NCBI GenBank assembly: GCA_964428895.1
Contig: CAYRZU010000022.1
Coordinates: forward strand, 1 to 42,666
Reading direction: 5' to 3'
Length of the DNA stretch: 42,666 nucleotides
Origin: HyVt-337 sp964428895
GTDB taxonomy: Bacteria > Planctomycetota > Phycisphaerae > SM23-33
Below, in pieces: positions 1-8,029 of this stretch. How positions within the stretch are numbered: position 1 is the first letter of the stretch; the number at the start of each line of letters is the position of its first letter. The notes beneath the pieces are model-generated. The model searched no databases, was not told the origin of the DNA, and saw only the letters and a program-made list of their open reading frames with translations. Both the position numbers and the translations under genes were made by a program.

Positions 1-1050
1 GCCGACACCTGCTTCATCGGCCCCGAGCCGGAGTTCTTCATCTTCGACGAGGTCCGATACGAGCAGACTCAGCACACGGGCATGTACAAGATCGACTCGG
101 TCGAGGGCGCCTGGAATACCGCCCGGTTCGAAGAGCCGAACTTGGGCTACAAGCCGGGCTTTAAGGGAGGGTACTTCCCGGTCAGCCCGTCGGATACCTA
201 CCACGACCTGCGCGGCGAGATGAGCCGGATGATGCGAGACGTGGGTATCGTCGTCGAAGCCCACCACCACGAGGTCGCCACAGCCGGCCAGAGCGAGATC
301 GACATGAAGTTCTCGCCCCTACGGGACATGGGCGATCAGTTCATGTGGTACAAATACATCATCCGCAACGTGGCCAAGCGTTACGGTAAGACCGTCACCT
401 TCATGCCCAAGCCGATCTTTGAAGACAACGGATCGGGCATGCACAGCCACCTGTCGCTCTGGAAGGACGGCGAGACGCTGTTTGCCGGCGACAAGTACGC
501 GGGTCTGTCGGAGATGGCCATGTTCGCTCTGGGCGGCATGCTGAAGCACGCCCCGGCGGTGTTGGCCTTCGCGGCGCCGACGAGCAACTCCTACCGCCGC
601 CTCGTGCCGGGCTTTGAGGCGCCGGTGAACCTGGTCTATTCGGCGCGGAACCGGTCGGCCGGCGTGCGGATTCCGATGTACTCGGACAGCCCCAAGGCCA
701 AGCGCCTGGAGTTCCGCTGCCCGGACCCGACCGCCAACGGATACCTCGCTTGGAGCGCGATGTTGATGGCGGTGCTGGACGGCATCGAGAACAAGATCGA
801 TCCGGGCGATCCGTTGGACTGCGACATCTACGAGATGACGAGCGAAGATCTGGCCACGTTCTCCAAGACGCCGGGCTCGCTGGAAGAGGCGATCGAAGCC
901 CTCGATGCCGATCACCAGTTCCTGATGGCCGGCGGCGTCTTTACCGAAGACCTGATCGAGGCCTATATCAACTGGAAGCGCGACAACGAAATCGACCCCC
1001 TGAAACTGCGGCCGCATCCGTTCGAATTCAACCTGTACTACGACAGCTAA
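1..1050 (+). CDS. glnA: Glutamine synthetase type I, 5'-truncated by window edge
   Basis: ATP-dependent ligation of ammonia to glutamate, the central step of nitrogen assimilation in the cytoplasm. The open frame runs from base 1, so the gene begins upstream; 349 residues remain of a usual 440-470, and the N-terminal beta-grasp domain is mostly missing. The catalytic domain is visible in order: GPEPEFF with the metal-binding glutamate at residues 7-13, EDNGSGMHSH with the ammonia/glutamate-loop Asn-Gly and metal-ligand His, and RNRSAGVRIP with the substrate Arg. A Tyr lies in DIYEMTSED where adenylylated enzymes have NLYDLPPEE, but the context differs, so adenylylation control is uncertain. 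The gene ends in a clear terminator and appears to be the last gene of its transcript. Confidence 0.95.
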   Translation, partial: ADTCFIGPEPEFFIFDEVRYEQTQHTGMYKIDSVEGAWNTARFEEPNLGYKPGFKGGYFPVSPSDTYHDLRGEMSRMMRDVGIVVEAHHHEVATAGQSEIDMKFSPLRDMGDQFMWYKYIIRNVAKRYGKTVTFMPKPIFEDNGSGMHSHLSLWKDGETLFAGDKYAGLSEMAMFALGGMLKHAPAVLAFAAPTSNSYRRLVPGFEAPVNLVYSARNRSAGVRIPMYSDSPKAKRLEFRCPDPTANGYLAWSAMLMAVLDGIENKIDPGDPLDCDIYEMTSEDLATFSKTPGSLEEAIEALDADHQFLMAGGVFTEDLIEAYINWKRDNEIDPLKLRPHPFEFNLYYDS

Positions 1051-1080
1051 GCCGTTCGACCCAGCAACGACGCATCTATC

Positions 1081-1113
1081 AACGCGGCAGTCCATCCGGG
1101 CTGCCGCGTTCTT
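1081..1113 (+). terminator. Rho-independent terminator after glnA
   Basis: A perfect 10-bp inverted repeat, aacgcggcag and ctgccgcgtt, surrounds a 10-nt loop 30 bp after the glnA stop and is followed by a short T-containing stretch. Confidence 0.65.
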
Positions 1114-1154
1114 ACGCGCGGAAAGGGACGAAGAGCCTGAATTATCCAGGCCGT

Positions 1155-1182
1155 TTGGTATATGGGGTGATCGCCCTATAAT
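1155..1182 (+). promoter_or_regulatory. Sigma70-type promoter for the VCBS-repeat PEP-CTERM gene
   Basis: TTGGTA (1155-1160), a 16-nt spacer and a perfect TATAAT (1177-1182). The -10 sits within a near-palindrome (ccctataataggg). Predicted start is near 1189, giving a leader of about 110 nt that includes a GA-rich run before the AAGGAG ribosome site at 1285-1290. Confidence 0.55.
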
Positions 1183-1298
1183 AGGGTGAGGGGAGAGAGA
1201 GAGCACGCCGCAGTTGTTCACGTAATCCATGAGAGGGTTATAAGTTACTGCGCGATTTGCCCGGCATTTGCTCTGGCCTATCGCAAGGAGAATGAAAC

Positions 1299-2366
1299 AT
1301 GAAGGGGATGTTAATCACTGTCAGCACGCTTGTTGCAGTTCTTTGCACGACGCATGTCGCTTTGGCGATGGACTTTGGTCCGCAGCAGTTCGTCCAGGCC
1401 GGTGGCTCGGATCTTGTGGTAGGGCGATATTCCCATCCGATCTTTGAAGATTGGAACAACGACGGCCTGAAAGACCTGATCGTCGGGGACGGCGTCGCCG
1501 ATCAGACCGGCTCTTATGGCTACGTTCGCGTCTATCTCAATGAGGGGGTGGTGGGTACTCCCAGCTTCTCCAGTTGGTCTTACGCTCAGGCCGCCGGGAC
1601 TGACCTGAACGTCATCTCACTGGGCTGTGTGACCGCCGGGCCGCGACTCGTCGACTGGAACAACGATAGTCGGAAGGACTTGTTGGTCTCCATGGCCGAC
1701 GGTCGAACGACGCTATTCCTGAATACCAATACCGACGCTGCTCCGTCCTTTGCCGCCGGCACGATCGTCCAAGCCGGCCCGGCCGGCTCGAAGGTGGATA
1801 TGGACATTGGCTCGCGGGCGATTCTTGACGTGGTGGACTGGGACAGCGACGGCCTATGGGACCTAGTCTATGGCGACCAAGGGGGACGCGTGCGCGTCTA
1901 CCTCAATGAGGGCGCCCTGGGCAGCCCCGATTGGAACGCCTACTTCTACGCCGAGGATGGCGGCAGCGCCATCTACGTGCCGGGCCCGCCGCTGCAGACC
2001 GGCCGAAGCGCTCCCAGCGTGATGGACATGGACCTCGACGGCAAGAAGGACCTGATCCTGGGCAATACCGCCGGCGAGCTGTATCTCTACTCCAACACCG
2101 GTTTGGACACGGCTCCAACCTTCTCCGGGTACGAGATGTGCACGTCCGTGGGCGTGCCGATCAACATCGATCTGGTCGGAGATGTCAAGGTCCGGTCGCG
2201 GCCCTACGTGTGCGACTGGAACGAGGATGGCTACTTGGACCTGCTGGTTGGCGCCGGTGACGGCGTATCCGGCAAGGTCATTATTTACGAAGGAGTGCCG
2301 GAACCGGCTTCTTTGAGCCGGCTTGCGCTTGGTGCGTTGGCATTGGTACGCCGACGATGTCATTAG
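1299..2366 (+). CDS. PEP-CTERM sorted surface protein with VCBS/FG-GAP repeats
   Basis: A secreted protein of 355 residues. Residues 1-23 form a signal peptide ending in VALA. Five FG-GAP/VCBS-like repeats follow, each with an acidic calcium-loop motif of the type DWNNDGLKDL, DWDSDGLWDL or DMDLDGKKDL, the arrangement of a beta-propeller. The C-terminus is a PEP-CTERM tag: VPEPAS, a short hydrophobic stretch, and an Arg cluster ending RRRCH. Exosortases cleave such tags and hand the protein to the envelope, so the exosortase at 21.5 kb is the likely processor. AAGGAG 8 nt before the ATG supports the start. The ligand and role of the propeller are unknown. Confidence 0.85.
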   Translation: MKGMLITVSTLVAVLCTTHVALAMDFGPQQFVQAGGSDLVVGRYSHPIFEDWNNDGLKDLIVGDGVADQTGSYGYVRVYLNEGVVGTPSFSSWSYAQAAGTDLNVISLGCVTAGPRLVDWNNDSRKDLLVSMADGRTTLFLNTNTDAAPSFAAGTIVQAGPAGSKVDMDIGSRAILDVVDWDSDGLWDLVYGDQGGRVRVYLNEGALGSPDWNAYFYAEDGGSAIYVPGPPLQTGRSAPSVMDMDLDGKKDLILGNTAGELYLYSNTGLDTAPTFSGYEMCTSVGVPINIDLVGDVKVRSRPYVCDWNEDGYLDLLVGAGDGVSGKVIIYEGVPEPASLSRLALGALALVRRRCH

Positions 2367-2463
2367 TTCCTCTGATGCCTTTGTTAGGGAAGGCGAATCG
2401 CGCCCCCTCATCGGCCGGTCGATTCCCTTCTCGCCCATGGCGTCAACATACCCAACGGTCCTG

Positions 2464-3083
2464 AGGAGGGCTGAACCATGTTGAAGTGTATGACAATCCT
2501 GATGACGCTCGTGCTGGGGATAATCTGTGTTTCGCCCGCTTCGGCGCTGATGATTGATGATTTCGAGACCGGCGGCACTACACTTACGCTTGCCGACACC
2601 GATATCAACACCTGGAACCTGGAAAGCGGCTTGGCCAACCCCAATACGTACAAGGGGAAGCGGTACAGCCAGCTCGATTGGCAGCCGCAGACCAACGGCA
2701 ATCCCGGCGATTCGGCCACGTTGGCCGTTAACAGTGGTGGGTCCGGTGTAGCGGCCATCACCAAGGTCGGCGATCCGCGATTCTGGTTCGGTTATGGCGA
2801 ACGCGCCTTTGATTTCACGTGGGACGAAGATTGGTCTGGCGCGGATAAAGATCTGCTGAAGATCACCTTCGCCGGCGCCGGCGCGCCTGAGAGTATCCGT
2901 ATCAAGTTCTATCTCAATGGCGACATCGGCGGGGCGCCCAAGTATCTCAACGACGAGATCGTTTTCTCGGCCGGTCAGAAAGTCGGCTACTATGCCCTGA
3001 GTGGGTCAATCAATCCGCAGAATGTGGATGTTGACGCTCTCCGCCAGCACGTGACGGGCATGGCGGTCTACTACGTGGGCGCT
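2464..3083 (+). repeat. 620-bp direct repeat, copy 1
   Basis: From the Shine-Dalgarno sequence (aggaggg) of the first PEP-CTERM paralogue to its codon for Ala202, this block appears base-for-base identical to 3861-4480. Identity stops abruptly at both ends. Confidence 0.9.
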
Positions 3084-3203
3084 AACGACGGCAGCCTGAA
3101 TTGGGCGCTGGAACAGGTGGAGCTGGTCCCGGTTCCCGAGCCGGCGACACTGGGCTTGCTGGGGCTGGGCGCGCTAGCGCTGGTCCGTCGGCGACGTCGT
3201 TAA
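2478..3203 (+). CDS. PEP-CTERM protein, paralogue A
   Basis: A 241-residue exported protein with a signal peptide (residues 1-23, ending SPASA), a single beta-rich ectodomain starting IDDFETGG, and a C-terminal sorting tag (VPEPAT, hydrophobic helix, VRRRRR). The ectodomain resembles DUF4465-like PEP-CTERM proteins in size and start, but that assignment is tentative. A strong AGGAGGG lies 7 nt before the ATG. It is the probable substrate of the exosortase at 21.5 kb. Residues 1-202 are identical to paralogue B downstream, whereas the tail differs (LGLLGLGALAL here). No promoter is evident in the 111 bp after the preceding gene, so cotranscription with it is possible. Confidence 0.85.
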   Translation: MLKCMTILMTLVLGIICVSPASALMIDDFETGGTTLTLADTDINTWNLESGLANPNTYKGKRYSQLDWQPQTNGNPGDSATLAVNSGGSGVAAITKVGDPRFWFGYGERAFDFTWDEDWSGADKDLLKITFAGAGAPESIRIKFYLNGDIGGAPKYLNDEIVFSAGQKVGYYALSGSINPQNVDVDALRQHVTGMAVYYVGANDGSLNWALEQVELVPVPEPATLGLLGLGALALVRRRRR

Positions 3204-3228
3204 CTTGCTGTGACGGAATGACCTCCAA

Positions 3229-3257
3229 GGGCGACCCGGGACGGGTCGCCCTTCTTC
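3229..3257 (+). terminator. Terminator after PEP-CTERM paralogue A
   Basis: gggcgaccc (3229-3237) and gggtcgccc (3243-3251) form a perfect 9-bp stem with a 5-nt loop, followed by ttcttc. Confidence 0.7.
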
Positions 3258-3860
3258 ATGCGCGGTGGGAATTCGGGGGAAAAAGTCCGGTCTGATTTGT
3301 CCGGCCAGTGGCGTGAATCCTATGTTTCTGCCGAACAGAATACAGGCGCGAAGCCCGGAAGCGCGGGACGGTTCGCGTGTTTGTGGAGCAGGCGGCACAG
3401 GATGTGCGGCTCTGCAAGGCCACAAACGCTCGGCCGGCCGGCGTGCGGGAACGTGCCGACCGTCGGCTGCTGTGACAGCGGCTGGCGTGTGACGGCTTCG
3501 ACAACGGAGGCCGGGTGTGCTTACGGAGGCCCAGCGCACCTACGCCCGAGCCGGTCGAATGCGAATTCGCTGTGGCAGATCCCGAAGGGCCCGGGACTGT
3601 CCGAAGAGTTCGCGATCGGCCCAAACCGGCTCTTTTCGTGTCAAGCTCCACATGACCAACCACCGATTGCAGCGGGAGTATGCAGGAGGCCACTGACGGC
3701 CGGACCGTTCGCATCCGAGCGGAGAGTTTGTCGACCAACTACCAATGTTACTAATGATTAGCCTCGGGTCCCGGCCGGGCGCGCTGACCGTGCCGACCGG
3801 ATGCCCGGCTGCGGCGGCTTTGAGAGGCGCCGCGGTGTCAGAAGGTTAAGAACGGTCCCT
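3258..3860. other. Gene-poor spacer between the two PEP-CTERM paralogues
   Basis: About 600 bp with overlapping open frames on both strands. The longest (167 codons, plus strand) has no signal peptide, no domain-like pattern, scattered Cys/Arg/Pro and no ribosome site, so I do not call a gene. It may be decayed coding sequence or an inserted spacer. A possible weak promoter (TTGTCG, 16 nt, ACTAAT) lies near 3726-3753. Confidence 0.5.
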
Positions 3861-4480
3861 AGGAGGGCTGAACCATGTTGAAGTGTATGACAATCCTGAT
3901 GACGCTCGTGCTGGGGATAATCTGTGTTTCGCCCGCTTCGGCGCTGATGATTGATGATTTCGAGACCGGCGGCACTACACTTACGCTTGCCGACACCGAT
4001 ATCAACACCTGGAACCTGGAAAGCGGCTTGGCCAACCCCAATACGTACAAGGGGAAGCGGTACAGCCAGCTCGATTGGCAGCCGCAGACCAACGGCAATC
4101 CCGGCGATTCGGCCACGTTGGCCGTTAACAGTGGTGGGTCCGGTGTAGCGGCCATCACCAAGGTCGGCGATCCGCGATTCTGGTTCGGTTATGGCGAACG
4201 CGCCTTTGATTTCACGTGGGACGAAGATTGGTCTGGCGCGGATAAAGATCTGCTGAAGATCACCTTCGCCGGCGCCGGCGCGCCTGAGAGTATCCGTATC
4301 AAGTTCTATCTCAATGGCGACATCGGCGGGGCGCCCAAGTATCTCAACGACGAGATCGTTTTCTCGGCCGGTCAGAAAGTCGGCTACTATGCCCTGAGTG
4401 GGTCAATCAATCCGCAGAATGTGGATGTTGACGCTCTCCGCCAGCACGTGACGGGCATGGCGGTCTACTACGTGGGCGCT
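3861..4480 (+). repeat. 620-bp direct repeat, copy 2
   Basis: Second copy of the block at 2464-3083, offset by 1397 bp. It includes the ribosome site, signal peptide and ectodomain codons with no visible silent differences. Confidence 0.9.
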
Positions 4481-4603
4481 GACAATGGCAACCAGAACTG
4501 GGCGCTGGAACAGGTGGAATTGGTTCCGGTTCCCGAGCCCGCCACGATGAGCTTGGTGGGTCTTGGCGGCCTGGGCGTGCTGGCCCGGCGTCGTCGGAAG
4601 TAG
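3875..4603 (+). CDS. PEP-CTERM protein, paralogue B
   Basis: A 242-residue twin of the gene at 2478, with the same signal peptide and ectodomain through residue 202. It then diverges (DNGNQNW instead of NDGSLNW) into a different sorting tag: VPEPATMSL, a glycine-rich hydrophobic stretch, and ARRRRK. The tails are still recognisably homologous, so the tag region looks older than the identical block. AGGAGGG precedes the ATG as in paralogue A. It has its own terminator and probably its own promoter, since paralogue A is terminated upstream. It is a likely exosortase substrate; the molecular role of the ectodomain is unknown. Confidence 0.85.
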   Translation: MLKCMTILMTLVLGIICVSPASALMIDDFETGGTTLTLADTDINTWNLESGLANPNTYKGKRYSQLDWQPQTNGNPGDSATLAVNSGGSGVAAITKVGDPRFWFGYGERAFDFTWDEDWSGADKDLLKITFAGAGAPESIRIKFYLNGDIGGAPKYLNDEIVFSAGQKVGYYALSGSINPQNVDVDALRQHVTGMAVYYVGADNGNQNWALEQVELVPVPEPATMSLVGLGGLGVLARRRRK

Positions 4604-4630
4604 TCCAACGGATTGACGTGTAGATTCTCA

Positions 4631-4664
4631 CGGGGGCGATGGTGACGACCATCGCCCCCGTTTG
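4631..4664 (+). terminator. Strong terminator after PEP-CTERM paralogue B
   Basis: A perfect 13-bp stem (4631-4643 with 4648-4660, gacg tetraloop) followed by ttt. Confidence 0.75.
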
Positions 4665-4696
4665 CTGCGCTATTCCTGCCAGGCTGATCGGGCCGA

Positions 4697-4702
4697 TATA
4701 AT
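4697..4702 (+). promoter_or_regulatory. TATAAT -10 element immediately before a start codon
   Basis: A perfect TATAAT ends 7 nt before the ATG at 4710, so a normal initiation point would fall at or next to the start codon. No good -35 is seen at 16-18 nt. Confidence 0.45.
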
Positions 4703-4709
4703 CACTGTT

Positions 4710-4889
4710 ATGCGATGGCTTGGGTTAACGTTACTGGCTGCAGCGTTGGCTGCCACAGGCGGGTGCACAAGACATGTGGACCTCGAGCCGTATAAGACCA
4801 CACCCATGAACCTTCGCTGGGCGTCGGGGCCGGGCAAGTCGGCGGAGGGGCCGACCGGCTTCGGTTGGTCCGCCTCCAAGGACCGGTAG
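4710..4889 (+). CDS. Very small putative lipoprotein
   Basis: A 59-residue protein: MRW, a hydrophobic stretch LGLTLLAAALAA, then TGGC, a weak lipobox placing the lipidated Cys at residue 19. A short polar tail of about 40 residues has no recognisable domain. A longer frame begins at 4662, but it would put the signal peptide inside the protein, so I chose 4710. There is no Shine-Dalgarno sequence, and the TATAAT at 4697 suggests a leaderless transcript. It is flanked by a terminator upstream and the convergent mutY gene 7 bp downstream, so it is transcribed alone. Function unknown. Confidence 0.6.
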   Translation: MRWLGLTLLAAALAATGGCTRHVDLEPYKTTPMNLRWASGPGKSAEGPTGFGWSASKDR

Positions 4890-4896
4890 AGACGCT

Positions 4897-6000
4897 TCAG
4901 CGGCCCGCCAGGGCGTCCGGCAAAGCCGCCAGCACCTTCTGATTGGCTCGGGGGAAGGCGTAACTCGTTAGCTCACCGATCGGGACCCACTTGACGGCAG
5001 CGCAGTCGATGGCGCGGGCGCGTCCCTTCACGTGGCCACACAGGAACGCCTGCAAGGTGATGCGGAAGTGGCTGTAGGCGTGGCGGACCGTGGCGAAGGG
5101 CTGGTCGTCTGGAATGACCTCGATGCCGACTTCTTCCGCGACTTCACGCCGGACGGCTGCGATGGCCGACTCGCCTCGGCCGATCTTCCCGCCCGGGAAC
5201 TCCCATAATCCGCCGAGCAGGCCTTCGTTCTTGCGACGGTCGATCAACACGCGCCCGTTCTTGACGATCACCCCGACCGCAATGGCGTGGTGGGGGACTG
5301 GCGCCGCCTTGGTCTTGAGCGGCAGGCGGTTCTGGCTGCCGGCGGCGAGGGCTTTGCAGGTGTCCGCTAGCGGGCAGGCGTCGCACGTCGGGGCCGCCGG
5401 CGTGCAAATGGTGGCGCCGAGGTCCATGAGGGCTTCGTTGAAGTCGCCGGCGCGGCCCGCGGGAACCAACGTGCCGGCCAGAGCCCAGAGATCCTTGCGC
5501 GTTTGTTGCTGGCGCGGGTCACGGCGGATGGCGAACAGGCGACACAGCACGCGGATCACGTTGCCGTCCAGCACAGGCTCATCGGCGCCGAACGCGATGG
5601 ACGCAATCGCCCCGGCTGTATACGGCCCGATGCCGGGCAGGCGGCGGAGTTCATTGACGTTCGGCGGCAGTCGACCGTTGCGCTGCTTGACAACCTGCTG
5701 GGCCGCGGCGTGCATATTGCGGGCACGGCTGTAGTAGCCCAGGCCTTCCCAGCACTTGAGCACCTGATCCTGAGTCGCTCGCGCCAGGGCGCGGAAGCTG
5801 GGGAAGGCCTTGAGCCATCTCCGGTAGTAGGGCTCGACGGTCGCGACCTGCGTCTGCTGGAGCATCATCTCGGCCACCCAGACGCGGTAGGGCGTTCGGC
5901 CGCGACGCCAGGGGAGGTCTCGCTTGTGCGTTCGCCACCAGCGCAGCAGTTGCCGCTGCAGGCGGGCGATCTGCGGTTGGGTTGGCTTGATTACTCCCAT
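4897..6000 (-). CDS. mutY: A/G-specific adenine glycosylase with intact Nudix domain
   Basis: Removes adenine mispaired with 8-oxoguanine in base-excision repair. The 367 residues contain AEMMLQQTQV with the catalytic Glu44, the helix-hairpin-helix LPGIGPYTAG (121-130), Asp145 in LDGNV, and four [4Fe-4S] cysteines at 199, 206, 209 and 215 (C-x6-C-x2-C-x5-C). The C-terminal domain (about 238-360) is Nudix-like. Unlike the catalytically dead MutY C-domains of well-studied species, it keeps the full box GX5EX7REUXEEXGU at residues 281-303, so it could also hydrolyse oxidised nucleotides. The start lies 28 bp after the upstream gene's stop on the same strand, without a clear ribosome site, so cotranscription is plausible. 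Confidence 0.93.
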   Translation of the reverse strand: MGVIKPTQPQIARLQRQLLRWWRTHKRDLPWRRGRTPYRVWVAEMMLQQTQVATVEPYYRRWLKAFPSFRALARATQDQVLKCWEGLGYYSRARNMHAAAQQVVKQRNGRLPPNVNELRRLPGIGPYTAGAIASIAFGADEPVLDGNVIRVLCRLFAIRRDPRQQQTRKDLWALAGTLVPAGRAGDFNEALMDLGATICTPAAPTCDACPLADTCKALAAGSQNRLPLKTKAAPVPHHAIAVGVIVKNGRVLIDRRKNEGLLGGLWEFPGGKIGRGESAIAAVRREVAEEVGIEVIPDDQPFATVRHAYSHFRITLQAFLCGHVKGRARAIDCAAVKWVPIGELTSYAFPRANQKVLAALPDALAGR

Positions 6001-6028
6001 TACGGTCGGGGCCGACGGCGACAGAGGC

Positions 6029-7864
6029 TCAGCTTTCGGGGAAGATCATCGCGTCGGCGAACTGCATCTGGAAGTCCATGTCCTGACTCAACTCGACGTG
6101 TTCGGTCTGGCGGGCGTAGCCCTCAGCGCGTTGGCGGGCCTCGGTCGATAGCAGGGCCCAGCGGGCGCCATTGAGGGAGGCGTTGCCGACATATTGGATC
6201 TTCTCGTGGTCGATGTCGCCGGGCAGGAGGCCGATCCGCTGGGCGTGAGAGCGTCGGATGAAGCTGGCGAATCCGCCGGCCAGCAGCACCCGGGCCAGGT
6301 CCTTGGCCTCCAGGGCGGCGTTCTTGAGCAGGATGGCGATGCCGGCGCGAATGGCCCCGCACGCCAGCTGCAACTCGCGCACGTCGCGCTGGGTCAGCAC
6401 GACCGGCTGGCTAGGATCGTCGTCGGCGACCAGGAATCGCGGCTGATCGTCGTCGACCGTTATGCGCTTGCGCAAGGGGTCGGGCAGATCGGAGGGCAAT
6501 TCATCCGGCGGCAGGAGTCGGCCGGTGGATTCGATGATGCCGGTTGATAGCAGATGGCTAGCCAGGTCGACCAGACTCGATCCGCACAACCCCACCGCGG
6601 GCACGTTGCCGATGACGCTGTAACGAACGTCGCCGTCGAGGACGATCTTGGCGATGGCGCCGGTGGTGGCCCGCATGCCGCACATGATTCGGGCGCCCTC
6701 GAAGGCCGGCCCGGCTGCGGTGCTGGAGGCGTGGATCTGCCCGTTATGGGCCAGCACGATCTCGCCGTTGGTGCCGATGTCGACCAGCAGCGTGGGCCCG
6801 TCGTCGACCTTCATCTGGGTGGCTAGCATGCAGGCGACCGTATCGCCGCCGACGAACCCGCCGATCACGGGGAAAACGTAGGCGGTGGCGTTGGGATGGA
6901 CCGCCAGACCCAGCTCCTCGGCCGACAAGATCAGCGCGCGGGCGTGGGCGGGGGTGAAGGGCACTTGGCCGAGCGGCGTTACGTCGATGCCGCACAGCAG
7001 GTGCTCCATGGTGGTGTTGCCCGCAAAGGCCAGTTCGTAGATGTCCCTCGTGGCGATGCCCGCCTCGCCGCACATGTGGTCGATCAGTTGGCTGATCGTC
7101 TGGGTAATGGCCCGGCGGAGTTGCTCGAGGTTGACGTCGCCCTGACTCGTGTAGTTGATGCGGCTGAGCACGTCGTCGCCGAAGCTGACCTGCGGATTCA
7201 TGGCCGAGGCGAGCGCCAACTCATCGCCGTTGCGCAGGTCGAGCAATGATCCGACCACGGTGGTGGTCCCCACGTCGAAGGCCACCCCATAGCAGCGGTC
7301 GGTGGTGTCGCCGGCTTCGAAGCCGATCAAGTGGTGGTCGGCAATGACGGCCGTCCCGGAAAAGCGGCCCTCCCGGAGATGCTTAGTCAGGTCGCGGATG
7401 ACGGCCAGGGACGTCTTGACCGGGCCGATCTGCTTTTCCAGGCGAAACAGGTCCGCCGCGTCATCCTGCAGTGTGGGCTGGGCCAGTTGGACATGGATCT
7501 TCCGAACGGCGGGGACGACCTCGGCCTTTTCGCCGGTGGTTTCGGTAAGAATGTTGTGCTGGCTGGCGAACAGGGACGAGTCCGGCACGTGGATCACACA
7601 CTGCTCGCAGATAGCGGTCTGGCAGGCCAGGCGCCACCCGGCGGCGATTTCGTCGCCGTCGAAGTGTTGCTGGTCGGTGGCGGTGGGCTCGCAGGCGCCG
7701 GTGGTGACCTGGACCCGACACTTCCCGCACGTGCCGCCGCCACCACAGGGGGTCTCGACGGTCTGGCCGGCTTGGGCGGCCGCTTCCAGAATCGTCGTGC
7801 CGGGCAAGACGTGAATCGCTCGCCCCGACGGTTCGAATGTCACCCTCACCTGCTGCTTACCCAT
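6029..7864 (-). CDS. RACo-type corrinoid activator: 2Fe-2S ferredoxin fused to ASKHA/DUF4445 domain
   Basis: Proteins of this family use ATP to re-reduce inactive Co(II) corrinoid methyl carriers. The 611 residues start with a plant-type ferredoxin domain (about 6-95) with cluster ligands Cys40, 46, 49 and 81. A linker and a large actin-like ATPase part follow, with GVAFDVGTTTVVGSL, LLVDIGTNGEIVL and LLAGGFASFI motifs. I start at 7864 because GGAG lies 8 nt upstream; a 19-codon longer frame has no such site. The substrate corrinoid protein is not in the window, but a UroD-like methyltransferase relative begins beyond the right edge. The neighbouring mutY has no obvious functional link. Confidence 0.85.
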   Translation of the reverse strand: MGKQQVRVTFEPSGRAIHVLPGTTILEAAAQAGQTVETPCGGGGTCGKCRVQVTTGACEPTATDQQHFDGDEIAAGWRLACQTAICEQCVIHVPDSSLFASQHNILTETTGEKAEVVPAVRKIHVQLAQPTLQDDAADLFRLEKQIGPVKTSLAVIRDLTKHLREGRFSGTAVIADHHLIGFEAGDTTDRCYGVAFDVGTTTVVGSLLDLRNGDELALASAMNPQVSFGDDVLSRINYTSQGDVNLEQLRRAITQTISQLIDHMCGEAGIATRDIYELAFAGNTTMEHLLCGIDVTPLGQVPFTPAHARALILSAEELGLAVHPNATAYVFPVIGGFVGGDTVACMLATQMKVDDGPTLLVDIGTNGEIVLAHNGQIHASSTAAGPAFEGARIMCGMRATTGAIAKIVLDGDVRYSVIGNVPAVGLCGSSLVDLASHLLSTGIIESTGRLLPPDELPSDLPDPLRKRITVDDDQPRFLVADDDPSQPVVLTQRDVRELQLACGAIRAGIAILLKNAALEAKDLARVLLAGGFASFIRRSHAQRIGLLPGDIDHEKIQYVGNASLNGARWALLSTEARQRAEGYARQTEHVELSQDMDFQMQFADAMIFPES

Positions 7865-7973
7865 GTGCGTGTCTCCAGGCGGCCAGGCGGCCAGTATGGG
7901 CCAACCCACCGGAAGCTTCAAGCGGCCTGGCGAATCAATATGGCATGATAGCGCGGCCGCGACGAGGGCAACG

Positions 7974-8005
7974 AAAAAGGGCGTCCGGTTTTCACCAGAC
8001 GCCCT
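7974..8005 (-). terminator. Terminator for the DUF1571 gene
   Basis: Read on the minus strand, agggcgtc and gacgccct form an 8-bp stem with 3 more pairs after a mismatch, followed directly by TTTTT. It lies 25 bp after the stop of the gene ending at 8030. Confidence 0.8.
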
Positions 8006-8029
8006 GGGTTGTTAGCGTGTGTCGCCCGC

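Noticed and set aside
3258..3761. 167-codon frame between the PEP-CTERM paralogues
   Set aside because: No ribosome site, no hydrophobic or domain pattern, competing frames on both strands, and it begins inside the terminator region.
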